A stretch of DNA of 64,000 nt from Chlamydiota bacterium (GCA_013285965.1 JABDGQ010000006.1:27474-91473); one strand, 5' to 3'. Counted from the stretch's first letter, positions 1 to 10,100 are shown. Program-made: numbers and translations. Notes: generated from the letters alone by a model not told the origin.

Positions 1-167
1 CGTTCTACTTGTCCCTTAGTTTCTTTTAAATGGGACTCAAAGGCATTTTTAAGATCTGTAGATTCGGAAGCTTTTACCATATCTGGTAGGGCCTCGATAA
101 TTTGCTCTTCTGCGCTGAGCATGTTTTGCAATTCATCAATGAAGACATCTTTAATGGTTTTTTCCAA
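1..167 (-). CDS. Ferritin-like DUF892/YciE-type stress protein, N-terminal fragment
   Basis: The minus strand is open from a TTG at 167 to the window edge (about 55 residues). The peptide begins LEKTIKDVFIDELQNMLSAE and continues with EQIIEALPDMVKA, the hallmark first helix pair of the DUF892 (YciF/YciE) ferritin-like family, in which conserved acidic residues are thought to bind a di-metal centre. An AGGAG sits upstream of the TTG, which supports that start. It is the last gene of a stress cluster that includes the YflT-like and BON-domain genes. Family members are usually around 160-170 aa, so most of the gene lies outside the window. The identification rests on pattern recognition of the N-terminus only. 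Confidence 0.75.
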   Translation of the reverse strand, partial: MEKTIKDVFIDELQNMLSAEEQIIEALPDMVKASESTDLKNAFESHLKETKGQVE

Positions 168-212
168 ATTTGCTTCTCCTTTTTTATGCTTAAACTTTTT
201 AAAAGCGTCCTT

Positions 213-293
213 TTAAATCACGCCAAAAAGTTTTAATAAGATAATTACAAGTACTGGGACTCCCAATAACCATAAACCAATCGCTTTACTCAT
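213..293 (-). CDS. 26-aa single-pass membrane peptide
   Basis: A short reading frame, MSKAIGLWLLGVPVLVIILL followed by KLFGVI and TAA, sits between the ferritin-like and YflT-like genes. It has a textbook AGGAG six bases before the ATG and is almost wholly one hydrophobic helix with a lysine at each side. Tiny one-helix proteins of this look occur beside general-stress and BON genes in many bacteria, so the peptide probably belongs to this cluster. Function is unknown. The strong ribosome binding site and coherent membrane helix are the main arguments that it is translated. Confidence 0.6.
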   Translation of the reverse strand: MSKAIGLWLLGVPVLVIILLKLFGVI

Positions 294-324
294 AGATCAC
301 TCCTTTTTTGTTCCATTTGAGGGT

Positions 325-402
325 ACACGCGACGCAGAATTTGAAAATGAGCATTTACACAAAATATAAAAGTACATTTGTTCAAATTCTGCGTTACGTG
401 CG
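325..402. repeat. Palindromic 3'-end repeat, diverged copy
   Basis: The arms GACGCAGAATTTGAA (about 330-344) and TTCAAATTCTGCGTTACGTG (381-400) are inverted around a 36-base loop. Sequence and architecture resemble the inverted pair at 41201-41290. Like the other copies it lies just beyond the 3' end of a minus-strand gene (the one ending at 413). Confidence 0.6.
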
Positions 403-412
403 TTAAGAAATA

Positions 413-982
413 TTACTTTCGTGTTTCACTTGTTGAAGAAATGTCTTTAACACCTTCCGCTTTTAAAATTTCTTTAACACGTGTAATTTCTTCATCACTA
501 TCAGCATGTACAGAAAGTAAAATATTACCTGCTTTTAAACCAGCCTCATATTTTTTGGCTTCATATTCAGGGATACCAGCACCAACTAATAGCCCTAAGC
601 CGCCACCAACTATACCTCCAATAGCTGATCCACTCAATGCAGCCATAATTGGACCGGCGGCAATAAAAGGGCCTAGACCTGGAATAGCTAAAGCACCAAT
701 ACCTGCTAATAGTCCTAAAGAACCACCAAGAAGTCCTCCCGCTGTAGCTCCAGCCACTCCTCCCTCAGGTGCTTTAGTGTTTTTTTCAGTACCGAGGTTG
801 CCTTTGTGAATATTGTGCGGTATCGTGCCATGTACTGTATCATCACGTGCAGCACTACCATTACGTCGATCTGGATAAAGGATTGAAATATCAGAGTTAG
901 AAAATCCAGAAGCTAGTAAGCGATCTACTACACGACGCGCTTGCTCTTCATTACCAATTAATCCAAAAACAGCTTTTTTCAT
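413..982 (-). CDS. YflT/17M-like general stress protein with glycine zipper
   Basis: 189 aa. Residues 1-40 (KAVFGLIGNEEQARRVVDRL, then GFSNSDISIL) match the start of the YflT/general-stress-17M type domain, a ferredoxin-like fold found in heat- and osmotic-stress proteins. Residues about 72-135 are a Gly/Ala-rich glycine-zipper region able to form one or two membrane hairpins (GGVAGATAGGLLGGSLGLLAG). The C-terminal 40 residues (LLSVHADSDEEITRVKEIL) complete the domain. The gene lies 21 bp after the BON-domain gene and is probably co-transcribed with it. I infer an envelope-stress role; no enzymatic motif is visible. Confidence 0.7.
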   Translation of the reverse strand: MKKAVFGLIGNEEQARRVVDRLLASGFSNSDISILYPDRRNGSAARDDTVHGTIPHNIHKGNLGTEKNTKAPEGGVAGATAGGLLGGSLGLLAGIGALAIPGLGPFIAAGPIMAALSGSAIGGIVGGGLGLLVGAGIPEYEAKKYEAGLKAGNILLSVHADSDEEITRVKEILKAEGVKDISSTSETRK

Positions 983-1003
983 ATATGTATCTCCTTAAGT
1001 TGA

Positions 1004-1405
1004 TTACTTCTGTATAATTTCAAGTTGATTGTCAACTTTTGTTATACCTTGGACTTGCTGGACTTTCTGGGCGATGATTTCTTTTTCTTTTTCGCTGTTG
1101 ACTGGTCCACGTAAGGTTACAACGCCATTAATAGTAATAATTTTGATGTTTTTGGCATTTGTTGATAACACATCATCACCCATAAGCGCTTTTCTAATAT
1201 GTTGTGTAATAGTTCTATCAATCTCATTTTCCGATTGATCAAAAGGAGTTTTTGTCATTTTATCGCGATCGCGCATATTTTTCTCGGTATTGTCATTGGC
1301 GATTACGTTGGGTGTAGATTGATTGGCAGAAGCCTGAGGAGTATGTTGTCGATCGCAAGCCGTACAAGTTAAAGCAAGCGTAGCCATCAAAATTAAATTC
1401 TTCAT
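1004..1405 (-). CDS. BON-domain lipoprotein
   Basis: 133 aa. A short signal peptide (MKNLILMATLALTCTAC) ends in a loose lipobox with two candidate cysteines (14 and 17), followed by a low-complexity polar linker. A single BON domain covers about 63-131 (DRTITQHIRKALMGDDVLST, then ITINGVVTLRGPV). BON domains bind phospholipid or other envelope surfaces and are common in OsmY-like osmotic-stress proteins. A GGGAGGT ribosome binding site precedes the ATG. It is the first gene of the four-gene stress cluster. The lipoprotein assignment is less certain than the BON domain because the residue at -3 is not typical. Confidence 0.8.
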   Translation of the reverse strand: MKNLILMATLALTCTACDRQHTPQASANQSTPNVIANDNTEKNMRDRDKMTKTPFDQSENEIDRTITQHIRKALMGDDVLSTNAKNIKIITINGVVTLRGPVNSEKEKEIIAQKVQQVQGITKVDNQLEIIQK

Positions 1406-1491
1406 AATAACCTCCCATTTAAAAACTTTGTCTATCTTTAGATATAGATAAAAAAAATTTATATAAACAGTAAATTTTTATGTTTTTTACA

Positions 1492-2460
1492 TTAAGCTCG
1501 AGGATGGGTGGCGTCGTAAACTTTTTTCTTAAGCTTCGGCGATACCTGTGTGTAAATAGTGGTGGTTGATAAGGAGCTATGTCCTAGGAGAGTTTGAATA
1601 TTTTTTAAGTTCATTCCATTCTCTAGCCAATGTGTGGCAATAGTATGTCGAATGGTATGTGGCGTCACTTTACCGGCTAGCCCGCTTTCATTTAAATATC
1701 CTTCAAATTTGCGATCGACAGATCGGGCTGTTAGGCGATGCCCATATTTATTTAAAAAAAGGGCGTTTTCATCTTCAATAACAGCCCTTTCAGGGTGCGT
1801 GAGATATTCTTTGATCCATTCCCGCACATTATTGGTAATGGGTACCAGTCGTTCTTTTTTCCCTTTACCACGTAATTTAACAGTTAAATTGGCAAAATCA
1901 AAATCTTGTTTGTTTAAACCGACCAATTCACTAATGCGCAATCCAGAACTATAGAATAATTCCATAATGGTCCGATCGCGCAATCCCAAATAAGTGGTTA
2001 AATCCGGTTGCTCAAATAAATGCAAAATTTGCGCATAATTCAGGGCCACCGGTATTTTTTTATCTAATTTGAGACTGTCTAATTCCTCGGTGGGATTGAC
2101 CGCTATCCATGATTGTGTTTGCGCATATTTAAAAAAACTACGCAAAGACGAAAGACGCCGTGCAATAGTGCGTTTATTTTGTCCCTGGGTGTGTAACCAG
2201 GCCAAAAAACGACGAATATTTTTGCGATCGATGCGCGCTATAGGCAATTTTTCATCAAATGAACAAGAATGCTCTGGTTGTTGTACTTTATAATCTATTT
2301 TGGTAGGTATTTCATCGTCTTTTGCCTCTGGCTGCCATTCTCTTATTAAATGTCCCAAAAAAGCATTTAAATCGATGGCATAATTTCGAACCGTGTGTTC
2401 AGATGCGTTTTTAATAACGCGCAGGTGTTCCAAGAATTTGTTTGCTACTAAAATAAACAT
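1492..2460 (-). CDS. xerC: Tyrosine recombinase XerC
   Basis: 322 aa, normal family length. It carries an N-terminal SAM-like core-binding domain (about 1-125) and a C-terminal catalytic domain with the full active site: Arg175 (SSGLRISELV), Lys near 199-201, His268/Arg271 (TPHTIRH), His294 (LLGHSSLSTT) and nucleophile Tyr303. XerC with XerD resolves chromosome dimers at dif. An unusually long polar insert (about 44-78) separates the two halves of the N-domain. The gene is followed by kbl and rnz; xerC near ribonuclease Z is also the chlamydial arrangement. It ends about 85 bp after the stress cluster begins and is probably a separate unit. Confidence 0.93.
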   Translation of the reverse strand: MFILVANKFLEHLRVIKNASEHTVRNYAIDLNAFLGHLIREWQPEAKDDEIPTKIDYKVQQPEHSCSFDEKLPIARIDRKNIRRFLAWLHTQGQNKRTIARRLSSLRSFFKYAQTQSWIAVNPTEELDSLKLDKKIPVALNYAQILHLFEQPDLTTYLGLRDRTIMELFYSSGLRISELVGLNKQDFDFANLTVKLRGKGKKERLVPITNNVREWIKEYLTHPERAVIEDENALFLNKYGHRLTARSVDRKFEGYLNESGLAGKVTPHTIRHTIATHWLENGMNLKNIQTLLGHSSLSTTTIYTQVSPKLKKKVYDATHPRA

Positions 2461-2486
2461 AAATAACTAACTATCTGAGTTTGTAA

Positions 2487-2530
2487 TCAAATCTACTCAA
2501 AAAATAGACTTATTTCGAAAAAAAGCCTAT
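2487..2530. repeat. MITE relic
   Basis: AATCAAATCTACTCAAAAAA matches the right half of the full MITE except for one base. It is followed by a terminal-repeat-like TAGACTTATTTCGAAA and then AAAAGCC, which is again right-half sequence. This is a scrambled remnant in the xerC-kbl intergenic region. Confidence 0.55.
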
Positions 2531-2547
2531 TGATTCAAATTTAGAAT

Positions 2548-3735
2548 TTAAATTACACGTAAAGCTGTGCCAACTTTTTTAAAGGCCGCAATCGCCATGT
2601 CCAAGTCCTCTCGTGTATGATTAGCACACATTTGTGTGCGAATACGCGCTTGATTCATCGGTACGACCGGATAGGAAAAACTAACTACATAGATCCCTTC
2701 TTCCAGCATGCGCGCAGCAAACTCTTGGGCTAAAGTTGCCTCTCCTAACATTACTGGAATGATGGGGTGATGGCCACGAATTAAATTAAAGCCCAAGGCA
2801 GACATTTGTGCGCGAAAATATTGACTATTAGCATGTAAGCGTTGACGGCGATCATGAGAATTAGCTATGAGCTCCAAGACTTTTAAGGATGCAGCTGCAA
2901 TGCTGGGAGCTAAAGCATTAGAAAATAAATAGGGGCGTGAACGTTGACGTAGCCAATCAATCAATGGCTTGCGCCCAGAAGTATAACCACCTAAGGCTCC
3001 GCCAAGCGCTTTACCCAATGTGCCTGTAATAATGTCTACTCGTTGCATAACGTTGCAGTATTCATGAGAGCCACGTCCGTTTTCTCCTAAAAAACCGACA
3101 GCATGGCAATCATCAACCATTACAATGGCTCGATATTTATCAGCCAAATCGCAAATCGCCGGTAGATTAGCTATGGTACCATCCATCGAAAAAACTCCAT
3201 CGGTAGCAATTAACCGAAAGCGTGCACTTTGTGCCTCTTTTAGTTGCTCTTCTAGACTTTGCATATTATTGTTTTCATAACGCAGTCGTTTTGCTTTCGA
3301 TAAGCGAATACCATCGATAATGCTTGCATGATTTAGAGCGTCGCTAATTATCGCATCTTCTGCACCAAGTATAGTCTCAAAAAGACCGCCATTGGCATCA
3401 AAACACGAACAATATAAAATGGTTTCCTCCATTCCTAAAAAAGTAGAAAGTTGCTTTTCTAGTTGTTTATGTACAGTTTGTGTACCACAAATGAATCTTA
3501 CTGAAGATAAACCAAAACCATAGCGCTGGTAACTTTCTTTGGCGGCTGCTATCACGTCGCTGTTATTTGACAAACCCAAGTAATTGTTAGCACAAAAGTT
3601 GAGTACATGACGACCACCTGCGATCACGATATTGCCATCCTGAGGAGATATAATTTCCCGTTCGCGTTTATAAAGACCTTGTGTTTTTAAACTTTCTAAT
3701 TGCGCTTCTAAATGATTAAAAAATGTTTCGTCCAT
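2548..3735 (-). CDS. kbl: 2-amino-3-ketobutyrate CoA ligase (glycine C-acetyltransferase)
   Basis: 395 aa, the family length. A fold-type I PLP enzyme of the alpha-oxoamine synthase family: substrate loop [13 protein letters not shown] (47-59), PLP contacts DDCHAVG (208-214), and Schiff-base Lys242 in [10 protein letters not shown]-terminal [19 protein letters not shown] is typical of Kbl rather than BioF or ALA synthase. The enzyme cleaves 2-amino-3-oxobutyrate with CoA to glycine and acetyl-CoA, normally paired with threonine dehydrogenase (tdh). No tdh is in the window. The gene sits between xerC and rnz. Confidence 0.88.
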   Translation of the reverse strand: MDETFFNHLEAQLESLKTQGLYKREREIISPQDGNIVIAGGRHVLNFCANNYLGLSNNSDVIAAAKESYQRYGFGLSSVRFICGTQTVHKQLEKQLSTFLGMEETILYCSCFDANGGLFETILGAEDAIISDALNHASIIDGIRLSKAKRLRYENNNMQSLEEQLKEAQSARFRLIATDGVFSMDGTIANLPAICDLADKYRAIVMVDDCHAVGFLGENGRGSHEYCNVMQRVDIITGTLGKALGGALGGYTSGRKPLIDWLRQRSRPYLFSNALAPSIAAASLKVLELIANSHDRRQRLHANSQYFRAQMSALGFNLIRGHHPIIPVMLGEATLAQEFAARMLEEGIYVVSFSYPVVPMNQARIRTQMCANHTREDLDMAIAAFKKVGTALRVI

Positions 3736-3776
3736 AAAAAATTACCTGAATTACCTGAAAGTTGTTTTTTTTTGTT

Positions 3777-4709
3777 TTACATGCTTGACGCATGATCCAT
3801 ACGTTTTGTAAAGGGAAATACTTTTAAATCATCGGCGATATAAGTAGATGGAAAAATCGCACGAGCTTCTAATTCAAATAAATGTAAATTTTGATAACGA
3901 GCCGAAAAATGTGTCAAAATCAATTGCTTTACACCAGCTTGTTTGGCAATCTGCGCTGCTTGCGAGGCAGTTAAATGGTGATGTGTGAAGGCTAAGTCTT
4001 GGTGCTCTTTCAAATAGGTGCTTTCACATAAAAATAAAGTGGCACCCCGGGCAATGTCGATGGCTTGCTGACATGGCAATGTATCAATTACCACAGCAAA
4101 ACTATCACCCTGCCTTATCCAACTGACATCTTCTAAGCCAATGCGTTCACCTTGTGGTGAAATTATAAAGCCGTTTTTTTCTAGTTCTTTGACCTGTAAA
4201 CCTTTAATTCCATAATCAGTTAATTTATTAGCGTCAAATTTGCGCGTATTTGCTTCAGTTATACGCCAACCAATGTTTTCAACGCCATGTTTTAAAAATA
4301 CTGCTTCGATGCAGAAACGTCCATCATCTTCCACTATACCAGCTTGAGTGACTGGATGCTCCACTACATGGATCATTTCATGATACATGGCACTGTAACG
4401 TAAACGATCAAAATATTTTTTTCCACTAGCTGGATAATAGCAATGAATGGGGTGTGTTACTTTATCTAAGTTCATGCGCATGAGCATTGAACCAAATCCG
4501 AGGCAATGATCTCCATGAAAATGAGAAATAAAAATGCGTGTAACGCAGGTGGGAGCAATATTTGCAAAAATAAACTGTCTTTGGGTACCCTCTCCTGGAT
4601 CAAATAGCAAACCCTCTTCATTCCAACGCAATAAATAGGCGCCATGATTGCGGAAACGTGTCGGTTGTTGACTAGAACACCCTAAAATGATTAAGTCGCG
4701 CACCGACAT
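3777..4709 (-). CDS. rnz: Ribonuclease Z
   Basis: Metallo-beta-lactamase-fold tRNA 3' endonuclease. The zinc motif HFHGDH is at residues 63-68 counted from the chosen start, with [10 protein letters not shown] before it and [10 protein letters not shown] near the C-terminus, as in RNase Z. The open frame can start at 4727 ([11 protein letters not shown]), but the second Met at 4709 fits the family N-terminus ([10 protein letters not shown]) and avoids overlap with the upstream rhomboid gene, so I chose it (310 aa). It processes tRNA precursors that lack encoded CCA. Probably co-transcribed with the rhomboid gene. Confidence 0.9.
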   Translation of the reverse strand: MSVRDLIILGCSSQQPTRFRNHGAYLLRWNEEGLLFDPGEGTQRQFIFANIAPTCVTRIFISHFHGDHCLGFGSMLMRMNLDKVTHPIHCYYPASGKKYFDRLRYSAMYHEMIHVVEHPVTQAGIVEDDGRFCIEAVFLKHGVENIGWRITEANTRKFDANKLTDYGIKGLQVKELEKNGFIISPQGERIGLEDVSWIRQGDSFAVVIDTLPCQQAIDIARGATLFLCESTYLKEHQDLAFTHHHLTASQAAQIAKQAGVKQLILTHFSARYQNLHLFELEARAIFPSTYIADDLKVFPFTKRMDHASSM

Positions 4710-4711
4710 AT

Positions 4712-5593
4712 TTAAACTGGCCTCCACTTAAAAAAAGATAAACGACCTAGTGCCACACCTGTAATGCCGCCACTGATATGAGCCATGTTTGCTATATTTA
4801 AGTAAAAAGTCAGATTAAAGTAGCTTTGCAAAATAAATAAGAGAGTTTGCACACCTGCCAATCCCACTACGAAAATAAACATAAACATAAAGGTGCGCTG
4901 ATCCATTTGATATCCTTCCCATGGCGCGAGCCTTTGTCTCATCCATATAAAGGCTAGCATGCCACATAAAACACCGGAAAAACCGATAAAATTCGCACCA
5001 CTCACTAAATATTGCGCAGTATTAGAGATGCTACCACATAACAAAATAAAAAAAATATACCGCCATGGACTTAAACATGCTTCCATTTCTTTGCCCAACA
5101 CAAATAACCAGGTCATGTTAAAAAACAGATGTAAAATATCACCATGTAATAAGCAAGGTGAAAACAGGCGCCAATATTGCCCAGAGCGAATCTTCTCAAA
5201 AACTGGCACACTATGCCAGGCCTCTTCAAGGGCCACTAAACCACCCTTAATAAGGATTGGATAAGCACCTTGCCAAAATGCTGTTTTTTTTATTTGTTCC
5301 AATAAATCAATGGCGCTACTGGGCAGATTAGTTTGCTCTTCCAAAGCTTCAAAACCATATAGCTTAATAAAATTTTCTAACCGTTCATAAAAACTTGGAT
5401 AATCATACAATAAAGCTTGGTCGATAGGTGAAGTAATTAGATTTAGATTAGCATAACCATGTGGCAAAGTGACAGTAGGGGGGATAAATTCGGAGAGCAA
5501 AAAAAAGGCACAGCACAAATAAATAAATATACTTGTTATAGTACCCAATTTTTTTTGGTGCTGATGTTTATTGATAATAGTTGACAAGTTCAT
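4712..5593 (-). CDS. Rhomboid-family intramembrane serine protease
   Basis: 293 aa, multi-spanning. The rhomboid signature is present: [13 protein letters not shown] (oxyanion His150/Asn159 region), catalytic Ser206 in GFSGVLCG, and catalytic His272 in MAHISGG. An N-terminal membrane segment (20-37) is followed by a roughly 90-residue exposed, charged domain before the rhomboid core, a GlpG-like layout. Substrates cannot be told from sequence. It lies 36 bp after the heptose adenylyltransferase gene and directly before rnz. Confidence 0.88.
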   Translation of the reverse strand: MNLSTIINKHQHQKKLGTITSIFIYLCCAFFLLSEFIPPTVTLPHGYANLNLITSPIDQALLYDYPSFYERLENFIKLYGFEALEEQTNLPSSAIDLLEQIKKTAFWQGAYPILIKGGLVALEEAWHSVPVFEKIRSGQYWRLFSPCLLHGDILHLFFNMTWLFVLGKEMEACLSPWRYIFFILLCGSISNTAQYLVSGANFIGFSGVLCGMLAFIWMRQRLAPWEGYQMDQRTFMFMFIFVVGLAGVQTLLFILQSYFNLTFYLNIANMAHISGGITGVALGRLSFFKWRPV

Positions 5594-5608
5594 CCTTAAA
5601 AGTATAGC

Positions 5609-5630
5609 TCAAATTATGCACAAGCTGATT
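5609..5630. repeat. Possible relic of the palindromic 3'-end repeat
   Basis: TCAAATTATGC followed by AAG and TGA in register matches one arm of the repeat family seen at 10518, 13314, 41255 and 62515, with several mismatches. It lies exactly at the 3' end of the gene ending at 5630, the usual location of this family. Confidence 0.35.
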
Positions 5631-6136
5631 TACTCAGATTTAATTTTATTAATAATGGCAGAGGTGGATAAGCCTGGTATTTTGGAAGCTAAATGAATTA
5701 TCCCTCCGTTGGCGCGCACTATATCAGCTTCAATACAATTTTCGCCATATTCTATCCCATTTACATGCACGTCAGGTTTGATTAGTGAGAGAATATGGCG
5801 TGGGTCCAATTCTTCAAACCATGTGACATAGTTTACAAATTCTAAAGCGGCCATCATTTGTAAACGGTCTACTAAAGAAACCAGAGGCCTTTTTGGACTC
5901 TTGTATTGTTTTATTGAATCATCTGAGTTTAAGGCCACGATTAAAACATCTGCTACTTGCGAAGCTTCAAAAATGATGTGCAGATGCCCTGCGTGCAATA
6001 AATCAAAAGAGCCATTTAAAGTAGCTAAGCGCAGTTTTTTTGCACGTATTTGTGCTGCCCATTCTTCCAGATTCTGCGGTTGAATGATTTTTTTTTTATA
6101 AACTTGCTGCCATGGAACGTATTGCTTGGCTTGCAT
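5630..6136 (-). CDS. rfaE2: D-glycero-beta-D-manno-heptose 1-phosphate adenylyltransferase
   Basis: 168 aa single-domain cytidylyltransferase-like protein, equivalent to the C-terminal half of HldE. It has TLNGSFDLLHAGH with the HxGH nucleotide-binding motif at 48-51, DVLIVALNSDDSIK, and C-terminal GLSTSAIINKI, the family's ISSTxxI-type motif. It makes ADP-heptose for the lipopolysaccharide core. Only the adenylyltransferase half is encoded here, so a separate kinase is expected elsewhere. It is first in a run with rhomboid and rnz. Confidence 0.88.
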   Translation of the reverse strand: MQAKQYVPWQQVYKKKIIQPQNLEEWAAQIRAKKLRLATLNGSFDLLHAGHLHIIFEASQVADVLIVALNSDDSIKQYKSPKRPLVSLVDRLQMMAALEFVNYVTWFEELDPRHILSLIKPDVHVNGIEYGENCIEADIVRANGGIIHLASKIPGLSTSAIINKIKSE

Positions 6137-6405
6137 TTGTATTTCTCAAATATTTAAAAAATTAAATTTGCATTCTATTTTATTTTGATTTGTATCATGT
6201 GCATGATATTGTGCAAGGCCATTTTTATCAATACTTAAGATTATCTATAATCAATTAATAGCCGTTCTAAAAAATGTCTAATTTTAAAAATATAGTTTTT
6301 ATTTTAAATTAATTTAATAATAGTAATAAATTAGTTTAAATATTTGAAAATAATTAAATAATTAATTATAATTAAGTTGTAGAGGGAATGAACAAAGGAG
6401 GATAG

Positions 6406-6744
6406 ATGAAGTTGACCATCAACTTGCCACAACCAGTTGAACATTACCAAGTAATGCTATTTGATATGACGGTTAATGCTTCAGTTGCGACAGTTGGTGC
6501 AATTAGTTTGGGTGCAGTCGCGTCTTGTGCTCTAAGTGCTTTGGGTTTGGTCAAAACCGGGGCAGTAGTTGGTACGCTAACGGCATCTGTTACTGCTGTA
6601 GCTATTGGTAGTTGTGCAGCAGGCGGTGTGTTTGTAGGAATACTAAGCATATCGTGTCTATGTGTGTACGGTGTAGTTAATCGATTGCAACCCGTAACAA
6701 TTGAAGTGGTACATAGTCCAGGATTGGTACAGCACTCTGAATAG
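6406..6744 (+). CDS. Small bilobed hydrophobic protein, inclusion-membrane-protein-like
   Basis: 112 aa with a near-perfect AGGAGG eight bases before the ATG. A short polar N-terminus (1-22) leads into two adjacent long hydrophobic stretches (about 24-50 and 52-90) rich in Ala, Val, Gly and Ser with no charges except one Lys at the turn, then a polar C-terminal tail. A bilobed hydrophobic domain of over 40 residues is the diagnostic trait of chlamydial Inc proteins, which enter the inclusion membrane by type III secretion. There is no sequence family I recognise. The assignment is inferred from topology; a plain membrane protein is possible. Confidence 0.5.
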   Translation: MKLTINLPQPVEHYQVMLFDMTVNASVATVGAISLGAVASCALSALGLVKTGAVVGTLTASVTAVAIGSCAAGGVFVGILSISCLCVYGVVNRLQPVTIEVVHSPGLVQHSE

Positions 6745-6830
6745 TTTCTGTGCTCCTGCGCTAATTTGACATAGCTTTAAATTAATGTTGCTTTTTAGTA
6801 GTGAGATCAGTCTCACGTTGGCAATTTATT

Positions 6831-6896
6831 GAAGTGTTTGTTTAGTTTTAGCACTTTCAATACGAAGTGTTTGTTTAGTTTTAGCACTTTCAATAC
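6831..6896. repeat. 33-bp tandem duplication
   Basis: Two identical adjacent 33-bp units (6831-6863 and 6864-6896), each beginning GAAGTGTTTGTTTAGTTTTA and ending CTTTCAATAC. No mismatch between the units points to a recent slip or an actively maintained repeat. No third copy and no spacers, so it is not a CRISPR. Confidence 0.9.
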
Positions 6897-7069
6897 ATTG
6901 TATCAAATTTAGCAACGAGGCTTTGTTGATGATTTTTGTATGCTTTAGAAGAAGCAAAAAAGAGCTAGGGACGTTAAATAGCTTAGAAGATACTAATTAG
7001 TGGCTAATGCTAATTAATTTACAGAATGTGGAGTGTATATTGGATATTAACCTGGTTATTACCACAGCT

Positions 7070-7136
7070 CTCGGGTAAAGCCAAATGTTTATATAATCTT
7101 TGAGGTTTAAACAACTTGGCTTTCCCGAGATTTTTT
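7070..7136 (+). terminator. Intrinsic terminator with long loop
   Basis: CTCGGGTAAAGCCAA (7070-7084) pairs with TTGGCTTTCCCGAG (7116-7129) with a single bulged T. A further TGTTTA/TAAACA pairing lies inside the loop. ATTTTTTATT follows on the plus strand. The T run is on the plus side only, so it should end plus-strand transcripts such as that of the gene at 6406 or an unannotated RNA. Confidence 0.7.
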
Positions 7137-7197
7137 ATTAAAATTCTTTCGAAACTGCAATCCCGTGCCTCTGGCCCCTTTTTCAGATTAATTTGAT

Positions 7198-10100
7198 CTA
7201 TTTGCTGCCATTCAAAATATGCAAAATATCTTTTTCCATTGCTTGCGGAGTTTTGTAGCTAAGTAGTGGTAATTTTCGCGTTATATTTTTACCGGTACTT
7301 GTTTCAATTATCAAACCCGATTTATCCTGTTTTATTAATGTAATTTGTTGCAATGAGGCCAGCACACGAATGCGTGTTAAATGATATAACCACAAAGTCG
7401 GCTGTGGCGGCGGGCCAAATCGGTCTATTAATTCATGCCAGATGGCATCGACCTCTTCTAAAGAAGAGCTTTCACCTAAGCGTTGATAAATTTCCATGCG
7501 CAATGTTACTTCATTGACATAATTTTCAGGTAAACGCGCTTCAATAGGTAGTTCAATGCGTGTATCAAAGGCTGCATTATGAGATTGACCTTGCAACGTG
7601 CGCATGGCTCTTTTGAGTAATTTACAATATAGATAAAAACCAATGGAGCGCACATGTCCGGACTGTTTTTCACCAAGTATGTCACCAGCTCCACGTAATT
7701 CAAGATCAAGCATAGCGATGCGCATGCCTCCACCATAGCTACTACAATTGGCAAGGGCATGTAAACGTTTTTGAGCGCTCTCTGAGAGGGTGCTGGAATT
7801 TGATACCAAAAAATAAGCATATGCGCGCCGATTCCATCTTCCCACTCGTCCACGCATTTGATAGAGTGTGGCTAACCCATATTGATCAGCGCGATCAATA
7901 ATAATAGTATTGGCATTGGGGATATCGATCCCGTTTTCAATAATCGTCGTAGCTACTAAAATATCAGCTCGCCCATTTTTAAAAGCATGGAAAGCTGAAT
8001 CAATCTCGTCATTTTGCATCTGTCCATGGGCCACTAAAACGCGTGCTTGTGGTAGTAACGTTTTAATGCGATCCGCTAGATCATAAATAGTGTCGACACG
8101 ATTATGAACAACAAAAGCTTGACCATCGCGTGCAAGTTCACGCAACAATGCATTTTTTAAAACCTGATCATGTTTTTGAGCGATCACAGATTTGATTGGC
8201 AAGCGATCTTGTGGAGGGGTATTAATTAAGGACATATCTTTGGCCCCCATCAATGACATATATAATGTGCGAGGTATTGGAGTAGCTGAAAGTGCTATGC
8301 AATCGGCTCCTTGCTTAAGGGTGCGCAGATGTTCCTTTGCTTTTACTCCAAAACGTTGTTCTTCATCGATAATTATTAATCCTAAATTATTAAATTTGAC
8401 ATCGGCGCTAATTAACCGATGCGTGCCAATCACAATATTAATTGTACCTTGTGCAACACCTTCCAGAGTAGTTTTAATTTCCTTGGCACTTTGAAATCGA
8501 GATAAAATGCCAATAGAGATGGGAAAGCCATCCATCCTTTCTAAAAAACTTTCATAATGTTGCATGGCAAGTACGGTGGTGGGCGCTAAAACCGCTACTT
8601 GTTTATTACCATCCATGACTGCTTTAAAAGCTGCCCGCATAGCTACTTCTGTTTTTCCATAACCAACATCACCGCAAATTAAGCGGTCCATGGCTTTAGA
8701 AGAACATAGATCATTTTTAATATTAGCAATGGCCATCAATTGATCTTCAGTCTCTTCAAAAGGGAAGTTTTCTTCAAAAGCTTTTTGCCATGCGCTATCT
8801 CCGGGATATGGTGTTCTATTTTGCATAGAACGCTGTGCATAATTTTGTAATAATTCTGAGGCATATCCCACAATAGCCTGTTCTGTTTGTTGGCGCATTT
8901 TTTTCCAGCGCGGGCTTCCTAAAGTGTGGAGCTTTGGTATGATCTCATTGGCACCCACATATTTAGTGATCAGGTGCATCTGACTCAATGGCACAAATAG
9001 TTTAGAGCCTTCGGCATACTCAATGACAAAAAATTCGCTACTAATACCCAAATGATTAGTTTGTTTTTCCATTTTCAAATAGCGTCCAATACCATGCTGT
9101 ATATGTACTACAAACTCACCAGGCAATAGTTCATAGTTTTCATAAGGGGTTGTGTGGTAGGTGCTACGTAATTTTTGTCGACGAATTTTATAACGGTGCG
9201 TGATCTCAGTGAAAGGCATAAGCATGCATTCTAAATCCTCAATCATCATTCCATTGGAAAGGTAACCACGATGATAAAAGGTGTGGTGAGGTAGTTTTAT
9301 TTGACCATCTGCCAATCGTTTGCGCAAATTACTCTCATCCAATTCATTGGCGCTTAAAAAATGTAGTTGCATGTCGGGCTTTGCAGATAAATTGCTCAAA
9401 CTTGCTAATAACTCAGCTCCAGTGGCCTGTTCGATTTCCGGTTGTAGACATTGCATAACAGTTTGAAAAGGATGACGCCAACGTTGCACACGCCAGTTTG
9501 TTTGAAATAGTTCAAATCCAATGTCATGTAAAATTGTTTTTTGCGAATAAAATGCTTTGTTAGCATCATCAAAAACTTCAATGGCACTTAAATTTTCAAT
9601 GGGTTGCTGACTGAGCAGTATCTTTTGTAAAGGCTTAACCATATCTTGCCAGTGCGCAAAAGAGCTAAATGTGCGACTAGGAGCAGCTAAAGTGGTTAAA
9701 GAAACAGAGCGATCTTCTAAAGCTGCAATATCATCAAAAATAACGATAGTATTTGAGCTTAAATAATCTAAAATAGAAGCATGCTTGGCATAGCGAGAGA
9801 GTAATTCTAATTCACAGGCTGGCGTTATATGCACAGTTGTAGCTGGGCTTATCGATATTTGTCCGATAGGGTCATAAATGCGTATCATTTCTACTATATT
9901 ATCGCGAAATTCTATCCGATATGGATCAGGCGATGTGACAGGAAATATGTCGATAAGCCCTTGACGTAGGGCAAATTCTCCTTTATCAGCGGCAATACTA
10001 CGTTGTTGATATCCCATTAGTAACAATTTATCAGTTAATTCTTCTAAGAGTATATTGTCACCAGGTTTTAAAGATAAACAAAGCTCTTTAAAATCTTGAG

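Larger units (their letters stand above)
6745..7197. other. Convergent intergenic region without a gene
   Basis: 453 bp between the Inc-like gene (+) and mfd (-). It holds a small hairpin (GTGAGA tcag TCTCAC, 6801-6816), a 33-bp tandem duplication (6831-6896) and a strong terminator-like hairpin (7070-7136). I see no coding frame. The distance of over 300 bp from the Inc-like stop to the terminator leaves room for a long 3' UTR or a small RNA. Confidence 0.6.

Noticed and set aside
413..809. 143-aa plus-strand frame opposite the YflT-like gene
   Set aside because: Proline-rich shadow of the glycine-zipper codons; the minus frame has the recognisable domain and ribosome binding site.
6831..6896. 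CRISPR-like repeat
   Set aside because: Two units directly adjacent with no spacer, so a simple tandem duplication.
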